Assembly (NCBI GenBank): GCA_946494335.1
Contig: CAMMBV010000013.1
Coordinates: 1-64,000 of the forward strand
Source of the DNA: an uncultured Ruminococcus sp.
GTDB taxonomy: Bacteria; Bacillota; Clostridia; Lachnospirales; Lachnospiraceae
Direction of reading: 5' to 3'
Length of the DNA: 64,000 nt
The notes under the pieces are model-generated. The model searched no databases and was not told where the DNA came from. It was given only the letters and a program-made list of their open reading frames with translations. Position 1 is the stretch's first letter, and every line of letters starts with the position of its first letter. The translations under genes and the position numbers were made by a program. Positions 24,244 through 32,950 of this stretch are shown piece by piece.

Positions 24244-26193
24244 ATGAATGCAGGATATGTACGCCTTTCCAGAGATGATGACAAAAAAAATTATATATCC
24301 ATTGAGCATCAGAAACTGATTATCAATCAATATGCTACGGAGCAGGGTGTTGTAATTGACCGATGGTATGAGGATGATGGTGTATCTGGCTATATTTTTG
24401 ACCGTCCAGGGTTTCAGCAGCTTATGGCGGATTTAGAGAAGGATATTGATACCGTATATGTCAAAGATTTTTCCAGACTTGGCAGGCATAATGCTAAGGT
24501 ACTCTTGCTTTTGGATGAATTTCAGGAACGCGGCAAGCACTTGATCGTCATTGATGATAATTATGATTCTATGGATTCCAGTGACGATACCATCGGGATT
24601 AAGACCTGGTTCAATGAGCGTTATGTAAAGGATACCAGCAAAAAGATTAAACGTGCCATCGAAGCCAGACAAAAAGAGGGTACTTTGATGACGCAGCCTC
24701 CCTTTGGCTATCGCAGAAACGAAAAGGATAAAACGATTTTAGAAATCGTTCCGAAGGAAGCAGAAAACATTAAACTGGTTTATGAACTTTATATCTCCGG
24801 TTCTGGTTATCGAAAAATTGCAAACTACCTTACTGATCAGAGAATTCCTACTCCATCTATGGTTCGCCACGAACGCGAGTTGAAAGAAGGACGTATGACC
24901 CAAAGGAGCATTGCAGCAAAATGGACGGACAGCATGGTGAAGGATCTTCTGGATAATGATTTTTATACAGGTACGTTTCGGCTGAAAAAACGCGCAAGGA
25001 ATACGGTGCATGGCAAGGACAAGCGTGTCCCGAAAGAAGAACAATACATTTTCAGGAACCATCATCCGGCAATCATTGACAAAGCAGCCTTTTCTCTGGT
25101 ACAGGAATTAAAGAAGAAACGCAGCCGGACAAATTATCGTGGAAGTCATAGACAGTGGTTAGGTTCAGAAATTCCAAATCCGTTTGGAAGCTGTCTCTTT
25201 TGCAAGGACTGCGGCAGCCGCCTGACACCGATTAGGCGAAAGACTTCAAGCGGGGAGCGAAAATATTATATTTGCACCATTTATAATACCAAAGGAAAAA
25301 GCTACTGTTCCAAGGCTCACCTAATTGAAGAAGAGGATCTGTTGGAGGATGTTTTAACCTATATCAAGATGTGTCGGAGTGCGCTATGTGAAGTAATTGT
25401 CACCTATGACTTAAAGGATTTTGAAGCAGAAAAGAAATCTATAGAAAAAAAGCGCCAGGAACTTCATACAGCAATCAGTGAACGCAAAAATCAATTGAAA
25501 GTGCTTCTAACGCAGAAAGTAAAAGATCTGGTAGTTACTGCCGGGAATGAGAAACTGATTAATGAAACTTACGACTCCCTGCAAAAGGATTTGCTGGGCC
25601 AGATTCATGGTCTGGAAATGCAGTTTAAGGAACTGGATGAAACAGCTATTAAAACACCGGATGTAAAGCATAAGCTAAAAAATGCTCTGGATGTGGTAGA
25701 TAAGATCATCGCAAGGGGAACTCTTGACCGAAGAGATATTGAACTTCTGATCGATCGAATTGACGTAGACGAAAACGGGATGCCGGAAATCACTTTAAAA
25801 CACGGGTTGTCCGACCTGATTGCATACAACCCGGCCGAAGAGATGAACCATCGGGAAAATACAATAATCGCTGTTGTGATGAAGCTAACCTCAGAGGATG
25901 AACGCGGTTATACCTCTGCAAAATACTTGTCCGAGCATATGACAGAACTGGGATTTAAAAAGACAAAGCAAAGTATCCTTCCTTACATCAGACTTATGAA
26001 GGAACTTGGGATTCTGGAGGATACCGATAATCCACTGAAGCCTTATCAGATTCTGAAATCCAAAGAAGGAATCACAGCTCTGATCAAAAAATATCTTCCG
26101 AATCTGCCGAAAGAATATACTGCAAAACAGATATCAGAACAATATTTACATTATAGCAGTGTTAACAGGCGGTATGCCTCAGATGGTTTTTGA
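24244..26193 (+). CDS. Large serine recombinase (integrase) crossing attR
   Basis: 649 residues in the integrated form. The resolvase-like catalytic domain has the nucleophile Ser in GYVRLSRDD (Ser9) and VKDFSRLGRHN; the recombinase domain covers about 150-300; the zinc ribbon has Cys317, Cys320, Cys344 and Cys355; a coiled-coil insertion spans 385-470; and an extra helical region at 545-635 (TSAKYLSEHMTELGFKKTKQ) looks winged-helix-like. The gene overruns the right junction: residues 1-642 come from the element, while RYASDGF and the stop are encoded by the interrupted host gene. In the circular form the same frame would enter the left end and add 28 residues, starting CCTYINVNLES, ending at 22333. 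AAAGGA precedes the ATG. Confidence 0.92.
   Translation: MNAGYVRLSRDDDKKNYISIEHQKLIINQYATEQGVVIDRWYEDDGVSGYIFDRPGFQQLMADLEKDIDTVYVKDFSRLGRHNAKVLLLLDEFQERGKHLIVIDDNYDSMDSSDDTIGIKTWFNERYVKDTSKKIKRAIEARQKEGTLMTQPPFGYRRNEKDKTILEIVPKEAENIKLVYELYISGSGYRKIANYLTDQRIPTPSMVRHERELKEGRMTQRSIAAKWTDSMVKDLLDNDFYTGTFRLKKRARNTVHGKDKRVPKEEQYIFRNHHPAIIDKAAFSLVQELKKKRSRTNYRGSHRQWLGSEIPNPFGSCLFCKDCGSRLTPIRRKTSSGERKYYICTIYNTKGKSYCSKAHLIEEEDLLEDVLTYIKMCRSALCEVIVTYDLKDFEAEKKSIEKKRQELHTAISERKNQLKVLLTQKVKDLVVTAGNEKLINETYDSLQKDLLGQIHGLEMQFKELDETAIKTPDVKHKLKNALDVVDKIIARGTLDRRDIELLIDRIDVDENGMPEITLKHGLSDLIAYNPAEEMNHRENTIIAVVMKLTSEDERGYTSAKYLSEHMTELGFKKTKQSILPYIRLMKELGILEDTDNPLKPYQILKSKEGITALIKKYLPNLPKEYTAKQISEQYLHYSSVNRRYASDGF
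26144..26180 (+). other. attR of the serine-recombinase element
   Basis: The right junction. Element arm ATTTACATTA (26144-26153) lies 14 bases before the GG core (26168-26169), and host arm GCCTC (26176-26180) lies six bases after it. It falls inside the 3' end of the recombinase gene. Confidence 0.8.
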
Positions 26194-26743
26194 GTACATT
26201 TTAAAACAAAACGGTCTGGATCCTGCCGAGGATATGAGTATCGATCAGAGTATTGATTTCGGCTCCACGGCAGCTGCGTTTTCGGGAGGTCTTGGAGATT
26301 TCACCGTTGAGTTTGAGCCCAGCGCAACCATGCTGGAACAGCAGGGAGACGGTTATGTAGTGGCTTCTCTGGGTGTGGATTCCGGCTATGTCCCCTACAC
26401 AGCATACAGCGCAAAATCCAGCTACCTGAAAGAAAATCCGGAAGTGATACAAAAATTCACCAATGCGCTGCAAAAAGGCATGGATTATGTCAACTCACAT
26501 ACTCCGGAAGAGATTGCTGCGGTTATCGCACCTCAGTTTGAAGAGAACGATCTGGATACCATCACCGCCATCGTGACCCGTTATCATGAGCAGGACACCT
26601 GGAAAGAGGATCTGATTTTCCAGCAGGAGAGCTTCGACCTTCTGCAGGATATCCTGGACGAAGCCGGCGAGCTTTCATCCAGAGTCGCATATGAAGATCT
26701 GATCAACACAGAATTCGCCGAGGAAGCTATTCAGGATAAATAA
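26168..26743 (+). pseudogene. ABC transporter substrate-binding protein, 3' part (interrupted)
   Basis: The remaining 191 residues of the lipoprotein begun at 21819: GMPQMVFEYILKQNGLDP, GDFTVEFEPSATMLE and GYVPYTAYSAK are typical NMT1/SsuA second-domain blocks, and the C-terminal helices (ALQKGMDYVNSHTPEEIAAV) are complete. In the present state it has no start codon with a ribosome site; the ORF-track start at 26159 is inside the recombinase gene. Rejoined, the protein is 333 residues, the normal length. The absence of frameshifts or stops in both halves suggests recent or reversible interruption. Confidence 0.85.
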
Positions 26744-26765
26744 ATCTTTATTTATTCAAAAAAAT

Positions 26766-26806
26766 TGCCGTATAAGGAAATTTTCTTTCCCTATACGGCA
26801 TTTTTG
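26766..26806. terminator. Bidirectional terminator
   Basis: TGCCGTATA and TATACGGCA form the core of a long stem (26766-26800, including GGAAA/TTTCC), with TTTTTG after it on the plus strand and a T-rich run on the minus strand. It serves the substrate-binding gene and the convergent NSS transporter. Confidence 0.85.
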
Positions 26807-26814
26807 TCATTCAA

Positions 26815-28173
26815 TTACAGGATTCCCTGTACGAAAATAATGATTACGGCGATGGGTACTATCACAGATACATAGATCCGAAGCCAGTCAGGCACCTTCA
26901 GACCGGCGCCGCAGTTGGCTTCCTTCTGGTAATTTTTAAAGCCCCAACCCCAACGCGAGGTACAGAATAAAAGATAGACCAGAGAACCCAGAGGCAGCAG
27001 AAAATTGCTGACGATAAAGTCTTCCAGATCCAACACTGCGCTTCCCTCTCCCAGAGGCTGAAAGTTCTGCCAGATACTGTATCCAAACACACAGGGCAGA
27101 GAAATCAGTATAATCACAATAAGATTGATTCCAGCCGCTTTCTTTCTCTCAACTTTCCACAGCTCCATGGAGCAGGCAATGATATTTTCAAACACGGCGA
27201 TAATAGTGGAAAAAGCCGCAAAGAACATAAACAGGAAAAACAAACTTCCCCAGAAACGTCCGCCCGGCATAGCCAAAAATACCTTGGGCAGCGTAATAAA
27301 TATCAGACTGGGACCGCTGTCCGGATTCACTCCGAAAGCAAAGCAGGCCGGAAAAATAATCAGACCGGCTGTGATGGCCACAAAAGTATCCAGAGCTGCC
27401 ACACGAACGCCTTCACCCAGGAGCGTTCTTTCTTTTCCCAGATAACTTCCGAAGATAGCCATGGCTCCGATTCCCAGGCTCAAAGTGAAGAAGGACTGGT
27501 TCATAGCCGCAACAATCACATTGCCAAGCCCCACTTCTTTTAATTTGCCAAAATCCGGAAGCAGATAAAATTTCAGTCCTTCCACAGCGCCATCCAGGAA
27601 AAAGCCGTTGACAGCCAGCACCACCATGATTGCCAGCAGGCCGATCATCATGACTTTTGTAATCCTCTCCACGCCTGCCTGAAGACCCATGGAGCAGATC
27701 AGAATTCCCAGGACGACCACAATGACCATCCACAGAACATTATTCCCCAGACTTCCCAGCATGTCACTGAAAATCCCATCGACCTGCTCCGTACTGATTC
27801 CACTGAATTTTCCGGTCACAAAACTGTAGAAATAGTACAGCATCCATCCGGTTACTGTCGTATAAAACATCATCAGACCGTAATTCCCCAGAAGCGCCAC
27901 ATAACCATGCAGATGCCACTTCTGCCCCGGTTTTTCGAGAGCCTGATAAGCTTTAACCGGGCTTTTTCCGCTGGCCCTTCCCACTGCATACTCCATACTG
28001 AGTATGGGCACGCCTACGATGGCCAGGAAAAGCAGATAAAACAGAACGAAAATTCCTCCTCCGTTTTGTCCCGCCACATACGGAAACCTCCAGACGTTTC
28101 CAATTCCAATGGCGCAGCCTGCTGAAATCAGCAGAAAGCCCAGACGTGATTTAAATTGTTCTCTCCCACTCAC
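26815..28173 (-). CDS. Neurotransmitter:sodium symporter (NSS/SNF) family transporter
   Basis: A 452-residue LeuT-fold transporter, probably for an amino acid driven by sodium. The TM1 signature is LGFLLISAGCAIGIGNVWRF followed by PYVAGQNGGG; TM6-like NQSFFTLSLGIGAMAIFGSY and TM8-like segments are present, with 11-12 helices. The GTG at 28173 is chosen because GGGAGGA lies eight bases upstream and the preceding ORF-track residues are not part of the family. It is a single-gene unit between a bidirectional terminator and its own promoter (TTGCCG, 17 bp, TAAAAT on the minus strand near 28233-28205). Confidence 0.9.
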   Translation of the reverse strand: MSGREQFKSRLGFLLISAGCAIGIGNVWRFPYVAGQNGGGIFVLFYLLFLAIVGVPILSMEYAVGRASGKSPVKAYQALEKPGQKWHLHGYVALLGNYGLMMFYTTVTGWMLYYFYSFVTGKFSGISTEQVDGIFSDMLGSLGNNVLWMVIVVVLGILICSMGLQAGVERITKVMMIGLLAIMVVLAVNGFFLDGAVEGLKFYLLPDFGKLKEVGLGNVIVAAMNQSFFTLSLGIGAMAIFGSYLGKERTLLGEGVRVAALDTFVAITAGLIIFPACFAFGVNPDSGPSLIFITLPKVFLAMPGGRFWGSLFFLFMFFAAFSTIIAVFENIIACSMELWKVERKKAAGINLIVIILISLPCVFGYSIWQNFQPLGEGSAVLDLEDFIVSNFLLPLGSLVYLLFCTSRWGWGFKNYQKEANCGAGLKVPDWLRIYVSVIVPIAVIIIFVQGIL

Positions 28174-28248
28174 GGTTTTAGTCCTCCCTTGTGCTATAGT
28201 AGAGAGTATTTTATCAAAAAATGTATATCCCGGCAAACACGCAGATTA

Positions 28249-28262
28249 ACGTTTTAAAACGT
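28249..28262. promoter_or_regulatory. 14-bp perfect palindrome upstream of the NSS gene
   Basis: ACGTTTTAAAACGT is perfectly symmetric and lies just upstream of the NSS promoter, touching the stop codon of the protease gene. It could be an operator; as an RNA it would form only a tight, weak stem. Confidence 0.35.
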
Positions 28263-29986
28263 CAAATCGGTAAACTTTCCCTCACGCATACGGCCCCATA
28301 TCCCACTTCCGGATTGGGATATTCATAGAAGCCGGGCAGCTGACGCGCCCCCTTTATCAGATACGCTTTCACCTTCTCTCCATACAGGTATGGATCATTT
28401 CCCTGTACGATCCCCCATTCCATGAGAAGCGCCGCACATCCTGTCACAATGGGCGTGGCAAAGGACGTTCCGGTAACGCTGTGATATCCGCCTCCCGCCT
28501 TCGGCGCTGTGACATCAACCCCCGGCGCCGAAAGCACAGGTTTTACCTGATCCGTAACCCTTGTATACCCTCGCCCGGAAAATCCCGCATAAGAAAGAAG
28601 ACGGGCGTCGTAAGCTCCCACCGCGATCAGTTTCCGGGCGGTGGACGGAATGGTCAGCGTCCTTTTGGGATCTGGCTCGTAAAATCTGGTAGCCGCATTG
28701 AGCACCTTCCCGCCGGGAAGCCACATATCATATTCGCCTCCCACAATTCTTCCCGGAATCAGCCGGAAAGTCCAGACTCCGCTGTCAATATAATTTTTTC
28801 TGGGGAGAAAATCAAAGTAGATCTCCTGCGCCGTGCTGTAGGGCGCTGGTTCGCCGTAATAGAGAAGCACCTGCGTATTGGCAAAATTCAGTCTCTGCGG
28901 CTCCTGCACCGCCCGAATGGGACCGATCTGCGTTCCGTCCGGATGAATCAGAATGATGTCTACCTCATCCACATACTGTTTCCACAGCTGAACGTTAAGC
29001 ACCGTCTCATAAGGACTCACAGCCAGCTGTACATCCTGGGGAGCTCCCTCCTTAAGCATGCCGGAATGGTGACCTCCCAGGGCTGCATCATTTCCCGTCC
29101 CCACACAGATGACATTGCGCCCTACACCCGCAGCGCTGTCCAGATATGTCTCCAGCAGAGAATCCCCGCTGTGGGATCCGTACGCATTTCCAAAACTCAG
29201 ATTAATGGCGACAGGCATCCTGCGCCGGGCAGCCAGCCGCACCACAAAATCCACCGCCTGCATCAGCTCTGTGGTCCTTGGAAAGGAATCCTCCCCCGGC
29301 ATTCCCAGCTTTACCACAATCAAATCGCTTCTTGGGGCGACACCCCGGTAAACACCCCGGCTGGCCGCGCCGTTTCCTGCCGCCGCTCCCATGACGGAAG
29401 TCCCGTGTCCGCTGAAATCCCGGCTGGGCACAACCTCCATCGGGCTGTCCGATGCGAGAGCCCGGTCAATATCCTCCTTCGTGTACAGGCTGCCCAGATT
29501 ATACCCCGGAGGCGGATTTCCCGGTATGGTCTGATCCCAGAGATACAAAATCCTGCTGCTGCCGTCGGGATTTAAAAAGTCCGGGTGGCTGTAATCGATT
29601 CCCGAATCGATACAGGCTACCCAGACTCCCTCACCCCACAGATCAAAAAGTCCGCTCTGAACCTGATTGACACAGGACGCCGTTCTGCTTCGATCCAGCG
29701 CAAAAAACAGCCGCTTGGGCTTTTCCACATATTCCACTGCATTCTGGTTTACAAAAGGGTAGATCAGCGACTGGGGCACTTTCACAATGGCATACTGACT
29801 CAAAAGGGGCGTAATTGTCACCCCTTCCATCGCAATATCCTCCGGCTCCCCGGAAAACCGTACAATCAGCTCCCAGGTCTGATCCTCAAAATCATACCCC
29901 ACTTCCAGCTCCAAAGATTCCTCCCTTTCTCTGTCTGTGGCTCCCAATGCGAGATTCAGCAGATTTTCAAGTTTCTGATCACTCAT
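28262..29986 (-). CDS. S8 family serine peptidase (subtilase, Csp-like)
   Basis: A 574-residue subtilisin-fold protease without an obvious signal peptide. The catalytic triad is complete: Asp127 in VACIDSGIDYSHPDF, His194 in FSGHGTSVMGAAAG, Ser508 in GTSFATPIVTG. The ~100-residue N-terminal region may be a prodomain, and a long insertion between His and Ser (the region containing VQLWKQYVDEVDII) is the jellyroll-type domain seen in Csp germination proteases of Clostridia. Paralogues of this type are common in Lachnospiraceae and their substrates are mostly unknown. It stands alone, 53 bp downstream of the Nudix gene. Confidence 0.88.
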   Translation of the reverse strand: MSDQKLENLLNLALGATDREREESLELEVGYDFEDQTWELIVRFSGEPEDIAMEGVTITPLLSQYAIVKVPQSLIYPFVNQNAVEYVEKPKRLFFALDRSRTASCVNQVQSGLFDLWGEGVWVACIDSGIDYSHPDFLNPDGSSRILYLWDQTIPGNPPPGYNLGSLYTKEDIDRALASDSPMEVVPSRDFSGHGTSVMGAAAGNGAASRGVYRGVAPRSDLIVVKLGMPGEDSFPRTTELMQAVDFVVRLAARRRMPVAINLSFGNAYGSHSGDSLLETYLDSAAGVGRNVICVGTGNDAALGGHHSGMLKEGAPQDVQLAVSPYETVLNVQLWKQYVDEVDIILIHPDGTQIGPIRAVQEPQRLNFANTQVLLYYGEPAPYSTAQEIYFDFLPRKNYIDSGVWTFRLIPGRIVGGEYDMWLPGGKVLNAATRFYEPDPKRTLTIPSTARKLIAVGAYDARLLSYAGFSGRGYTRVTDQVKPVLSAPGVDVTAPKAGGGYHSVTGTSFATPIVTGCAALLMEWGIVQGNDPYLYGEKVKAYLIKGARQLPGFYEYPNPEVGYGAVCVRESLPI

Positions 29987-30039
29987 ATAAAACCCGTTTT
30001 TGACATCCTATGATTTCCGTCCAGACAATATGAACTCCT

Positions 30040-30657
30040 TCAGGCTTTCAAAAATGCAAATACTTTTTCATCATGGAGAAAATGCATCAGATGATAGGCA
30101 CACATAATGGCGGCATTTTCCTCTCTCAAAATACGGGCAGCCTCGCTTCTGTCCGCAAGAACCACTTCTATTTCCTCGCTGTCCTCCTGAAAACGGCTGC
30201 TGATCTCTCCCGTCACCCAGCCGTATACCGCAGCGCAGGATTCATCCGTCATTCCCACAGAAGTAAAAAAAGGTCTCTCATATCCCGGATCAACGCTCAG
30301 CGGATGAAGTGCAAGGCCGGTTTCTTCTTTCATCTCCCGCACTGCCGCCAGATGGTAGTCTTCCCCTTTCTCCACCAGACCGGCCGGCAATTCATATATG
30401 TAATTGTCAATAGTATAGCGGTACTGGCGCACCAGTACCACCTGATCTTCTGCATCAGTTTTCCCCTTTTTCACACTGAAAATCACCACGCCGTCAGGAC
30501 TGTTTTTCCTTGTGTTCAGCTTCAGTTCTTCTGTTTTCTTTCCTCTGGAAGCCAGATAATAGGGGAATTGTCTGCCCTTTTTATTTACCGCCTCCAGTTC
30601 ATATAAATTCAGATGGGGATTTTGGGTTTTTGCGTGCACTCCTTTTATTTTTTTCAT
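30040..30657 (-). CDS. Nudix hydrolase (ADP-ribose pyrophosphatase-like)
   Basis: A 205-residue Nudix protein. The box is complete: Gly-x5-Glu-x7-Arg-Glu-Met-x-Glu-Glu-x-Gly-Leu in GLVEKGEDYHLAAVREMKEE. The upstream YELPAGL segment and VVLVRQYRY resemble ADP-ribose/NDP-sugar pyrophosphatases. It probably cleaves a nucleoside diphosphate linked to another moiety. It begins 9 bp after tex with GGAGG upstream, so the two form an operon. Confidence 0.88.
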   Translation of the reverse strand: MKKIKGVHAKTQNPHLNLYELEAVNKKGRQFPYYLASRGKKTEELKLNTRKNSPDGVVIFSVKKGKTDAEDQVVLVRQYRYTIDNYIYELPAGLVEKGEDYHLAAVREMKEETGLALHPLSVDPGYERPFFTSVGMTDESCAAVYGWVTGEISSRFQEDSEEIEVVLADRSEAARILREENAAIMCAYHLMHFLHDEKVFAFLKA

Positions 30658-30666
30658 TTTTTCCTC

Positions 30667-32808
30667 CTAAAGCTTCATGGTAAGACTGATTCTTTTCTTG
30701 GCCATATCCACGCCCAGTACTTTGACCTCCACCACATCACCCACGCTTACCACTTCCAGCGGATGTTTGATAAAACGCTGTGACATCTGCGAAATATGAA
30801 CCAGGCCGTCCTGATGAACCCCTATGTCAACAAAAGCACCAAAATCAATTACATTACGAACCGTTCCTTTCAGAATCATCCCCTCTTTCAGGTCCTTCAT
30901 TTCCAGCACATCAGAACGCAGAACCGGCTTGGGCATATCTTCCCGGGGATCCCTTCCGGGTTTACATAATTCATTCACTATATCGCGCAGCGTAGGCTCT
31001 CCTACTCCGATCTTTTCAGCCGTCGCTTTATAATCCTTGATTTTTATACTTTTTGCGCCTGGCTGTACAATCCACTCCGTTCCATATCCCAGGCTTTCCA
31101 GCAGACTTTTTGCCGCTTCATAACTCTCCGGATGAATGCTGGTACAGTCCAAAGGCTGATCTCCTCCCAGAATCCGCATGAAGCCGGCACACTGCTCGTA
31201 AGCCTTTGGGCCCAGTTTCTCCACTTTCAAAAGCTCTTTTCTGTTGGAAAATCTTCCGTTCTTTTCACGGTATGCCACTATGTTTTTCGCCACTGTTTTC
31301 GAAATGCCGGAAATATATTCCAGAAGGGAAGCCGAGGCCGTATTCAGATCAACTCCCACTTTATTGACACAGTCTTCTACCACTCCGGACAGCGTTTCTC
31401 CCAGCTTTTTCTGGTTCATATCGTGCTGGTACTGCCCTACGCCGATGGCTTTGGGATCGATCTTTACCAGTTCCGCCAGAGGATCCTGCAGGCGCCTCGC
31501 AATGGATGCGGCGCTTCTTTGCCCCACATCAAAGGCCGGAAATTCTTCCGTGGCCAGCTTGCTTGCGGAATAGACGGATGCTCCGGCCTCATTGGTGATG
31601 ACATACTGCACCGGCTGGGGTATATCCCGGAATAATTCTACGATAAACTGCTCGGATTCTCTGGAGGCCGTCCCGTTTCCCACTGAAAACAAAGTAATAT
31701 GATATTTTTCAATCATTTTTTTCAGTGTTTCTTTCGCAGCCTGCTGCTTTTCTTTGGTCGTAGGCGCCGTGGGATAAATCACCGCAGTATCCAGCACTTT
31801 CCCGGTGGCGTCCACAACTGCCAGCTTGCACCCTGTCCGAAAAGCCGGATCCCATCCCAGCACCGTCTGACCGGCGATGGGCGGCTGCATCAGAAGCTGC
31901 TCCAGGTTTTTCCCGAAGACCCGGATGGCTCCGTCTTCCGCCTTCTCCGTCAGTTCACTGCGGATCTCCCGTTCAACAGACGGCGCAATCAGTCTGCGGT
32001 AACTGTCTTCCACTGCCGTTTTCAGCGCGGGAGAGGTATAAGGATTTTCCCTGAGAATCACCTGTTTTTCCAGATAATTGAGAATCTCTTCCTCCGGGGC
32101 TGTCAGTCTGACATTCAAAATCTTCTCTTTCTCTCCCCGGTTCAGCGCAAGAATACGGTATCCGGCAATCTGACCGGCCGCTTCCTCAAACTCATAATAG
32201 GTCTCGTACACCGACTGCTGGCCGGCATCTTTGGCCGATGAAGAAATCATCCCCTTTTTCATGGTCAGCTTACGTATATGGCTGCGGTATTTTGCATCGT
32301 CCGCGATATTTTCCGCGATAATATCCAGCGCTCCCGCAATGGCTTCCTGTGCCGTATGCACTTCCTTTTCTTCTGAAATAAAGGTTTGCGCTTCTTTTTC
32401 CAGCGGGTTTTTCGTCATCTGAAGGGTGATGATGCCCGCCAGCGGTTCCAACCCCTTTTCCCTCGCTATAATAGCGCGGGTACGGCGTTTGGGACGGTAG
32501 GGCCTGTAAATATCATCCACCTCCACCAGTGTTTTTGCATTCAAAATACCCTGCTTCAGTTCTTCCGTCAGTTTCCCCTGTTCCTCAATGGCAGTCATCA
32601 CCTGTTTTTTCTTCTCTTCCAGGTTTCTTAAATAATTCAGACGCTCACCCAGATTTCTTAAAACTTCATCATTCAGAGAACCTGTCGCTTCTTTTCTGTA
32701 TCTGGAAATAAAAGGAATGGTGTTCCCCTGATCGATCAGGGATACGGCGGCCTCGGCCTGCCATTTCTTTATATGCAGTTCTTCGCTTAATACCTGATTT
32801 ATGTCCAT
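30667..32808 (-). CDS. tex: Tex-family S1 RNA-binding protein
   Basis: 713 residues with the complete Tex architecture: N-terminal helical region (VLSEELHIKKWQAEAAVSLI), YqgF-like nuclease fold around VLGWDPAFRTGCKLAVVDAT, helix-hairpin-helix region SGISKTVAKNIVAYREKNG, and a C-terminal S1 domain with GTVRNVIDFGAFVDIGVHQD. Tex acts in transcription or RNA metabolism; its precise role is unsettled. The ATG follows GGAGGAG. The Nudix gene is co-transcribed downstream. Confidence 0.95.
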   Translation of the reverse strand: MDINQVLSEELHIKKWQAEAAVSLIDQGNTIPFISRYRKEATGSLNDEVLRNLGERLNYLRNLEEKKKQVMTAIEEQGKLTEELKQGILNAKTLVEVDDIYRPYRPKRRTRAIIAREKGLEPLAGIITLQMTKNPLEKEAQTFISEEKEVHTAQEAIAGALDIIAENIADDAKYRSHIRKLTMKKGMISSSAKDAGQQSVYETYYEFEEAAGQIAGYRILALNRGEKEKILNVRLTAPEEEILNYLEKQVILRENPYTSPALKTAVEDSYRRLIAPSVEREIRSELTEKAEDGAIRVFGKNLEQLLMQPPIAGQTVLGWDPAFRTGCKLAVVDATGKVLDTAVIYPTAPTTKEKQQAAKETLKKMIEKYHITLFSVGNGTASRESEQFIVELFRDIPQPVQYVITNEAGASVYSASKLATEEFPAFDVGQRSAASIARRLQDPLAELVKIDPKAIGVGQYQHDMNQKKLGETLSGVVEDCVNKVGVDLNTASASLLEYISGISKTVAKNIVAYREKNGRFSNRKELLKVEKLGPKAYEQCAGFMRILGGDQPLDCTSIHPESYEAAKSLLESLGYGTEWIVQPGAKSIKIKDYKATAEKIGVGEPTLRDIVNELCKPGRDPREDMPKPVLRSDVLEMKDLKEGMILKGTVRNVIDFGAFVDIGVHQDGLVHISQMSQRFIKHPLEVVSVGDVVEVKVLGVDMAKKRISLTMKL

Positions 32809-32885
32809 AATCTTTGCTCCTCCTGATGCATTCCATACTTTTGTTTACTGATGGTATCAATCCCTTTTTGTTTTGTCAATACTTG

Positions 32886-32914
32886 TTGTCATACCGCCCT
32901 CTTCATGATAAAAT
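32886..32914 (+). promoter_or_regulatory. Promoter of the DUF4190 gene
   Basis: TTGTCA, a 17-bp spacer and TAAAAT (32909-32914), 36 bp before the start codon at 32951. It lies in the divergent region shared with tex. Confidence 0.55.
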
Positions 32915-32950
32915 AGATTTACAAATTTTGCAGAAAGCAGGATATGACTT

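Larger units (their letters stand above)
22245..26169. mobile_element. 3.9 kb serine-recombinase integrative element inside a substrate-binding protein gene
   Basis: Bounded by a GG dinucleotide on both sides; one excised unit is 3,923 bp. Contents in order: hairpin terminator, YgiT-type zinc protein, DUF4258 protein, IS256 transposase remnant, fic fragment, VbhA-like antitoxin (all minus strand), then a 63-aa protein and the large serine recombinase (plus strand). It has no phage structural, replication or conjugation genes. The base composition is visibly more AT-rich than the flanks. The exact restoration of the target reading frame and the symmetric att sites argue for site-specific, reversible integration rather than random insertion. 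Whether it still excises is unknown. Confidence 0.85.

Noticed and set aside
22245-26169. Element as a prophage or conjugative element
   Set aside because: No capsid, portal, terminase, replication, relaxase or type IV secretion genes are present.
26159-26743. Listed ORF of 194 aa as an independent gene
   Set aside because: Its GTG lies inside the recombinase gene without a ribosome site; the sequence is the second half of the interrupted binding protein.
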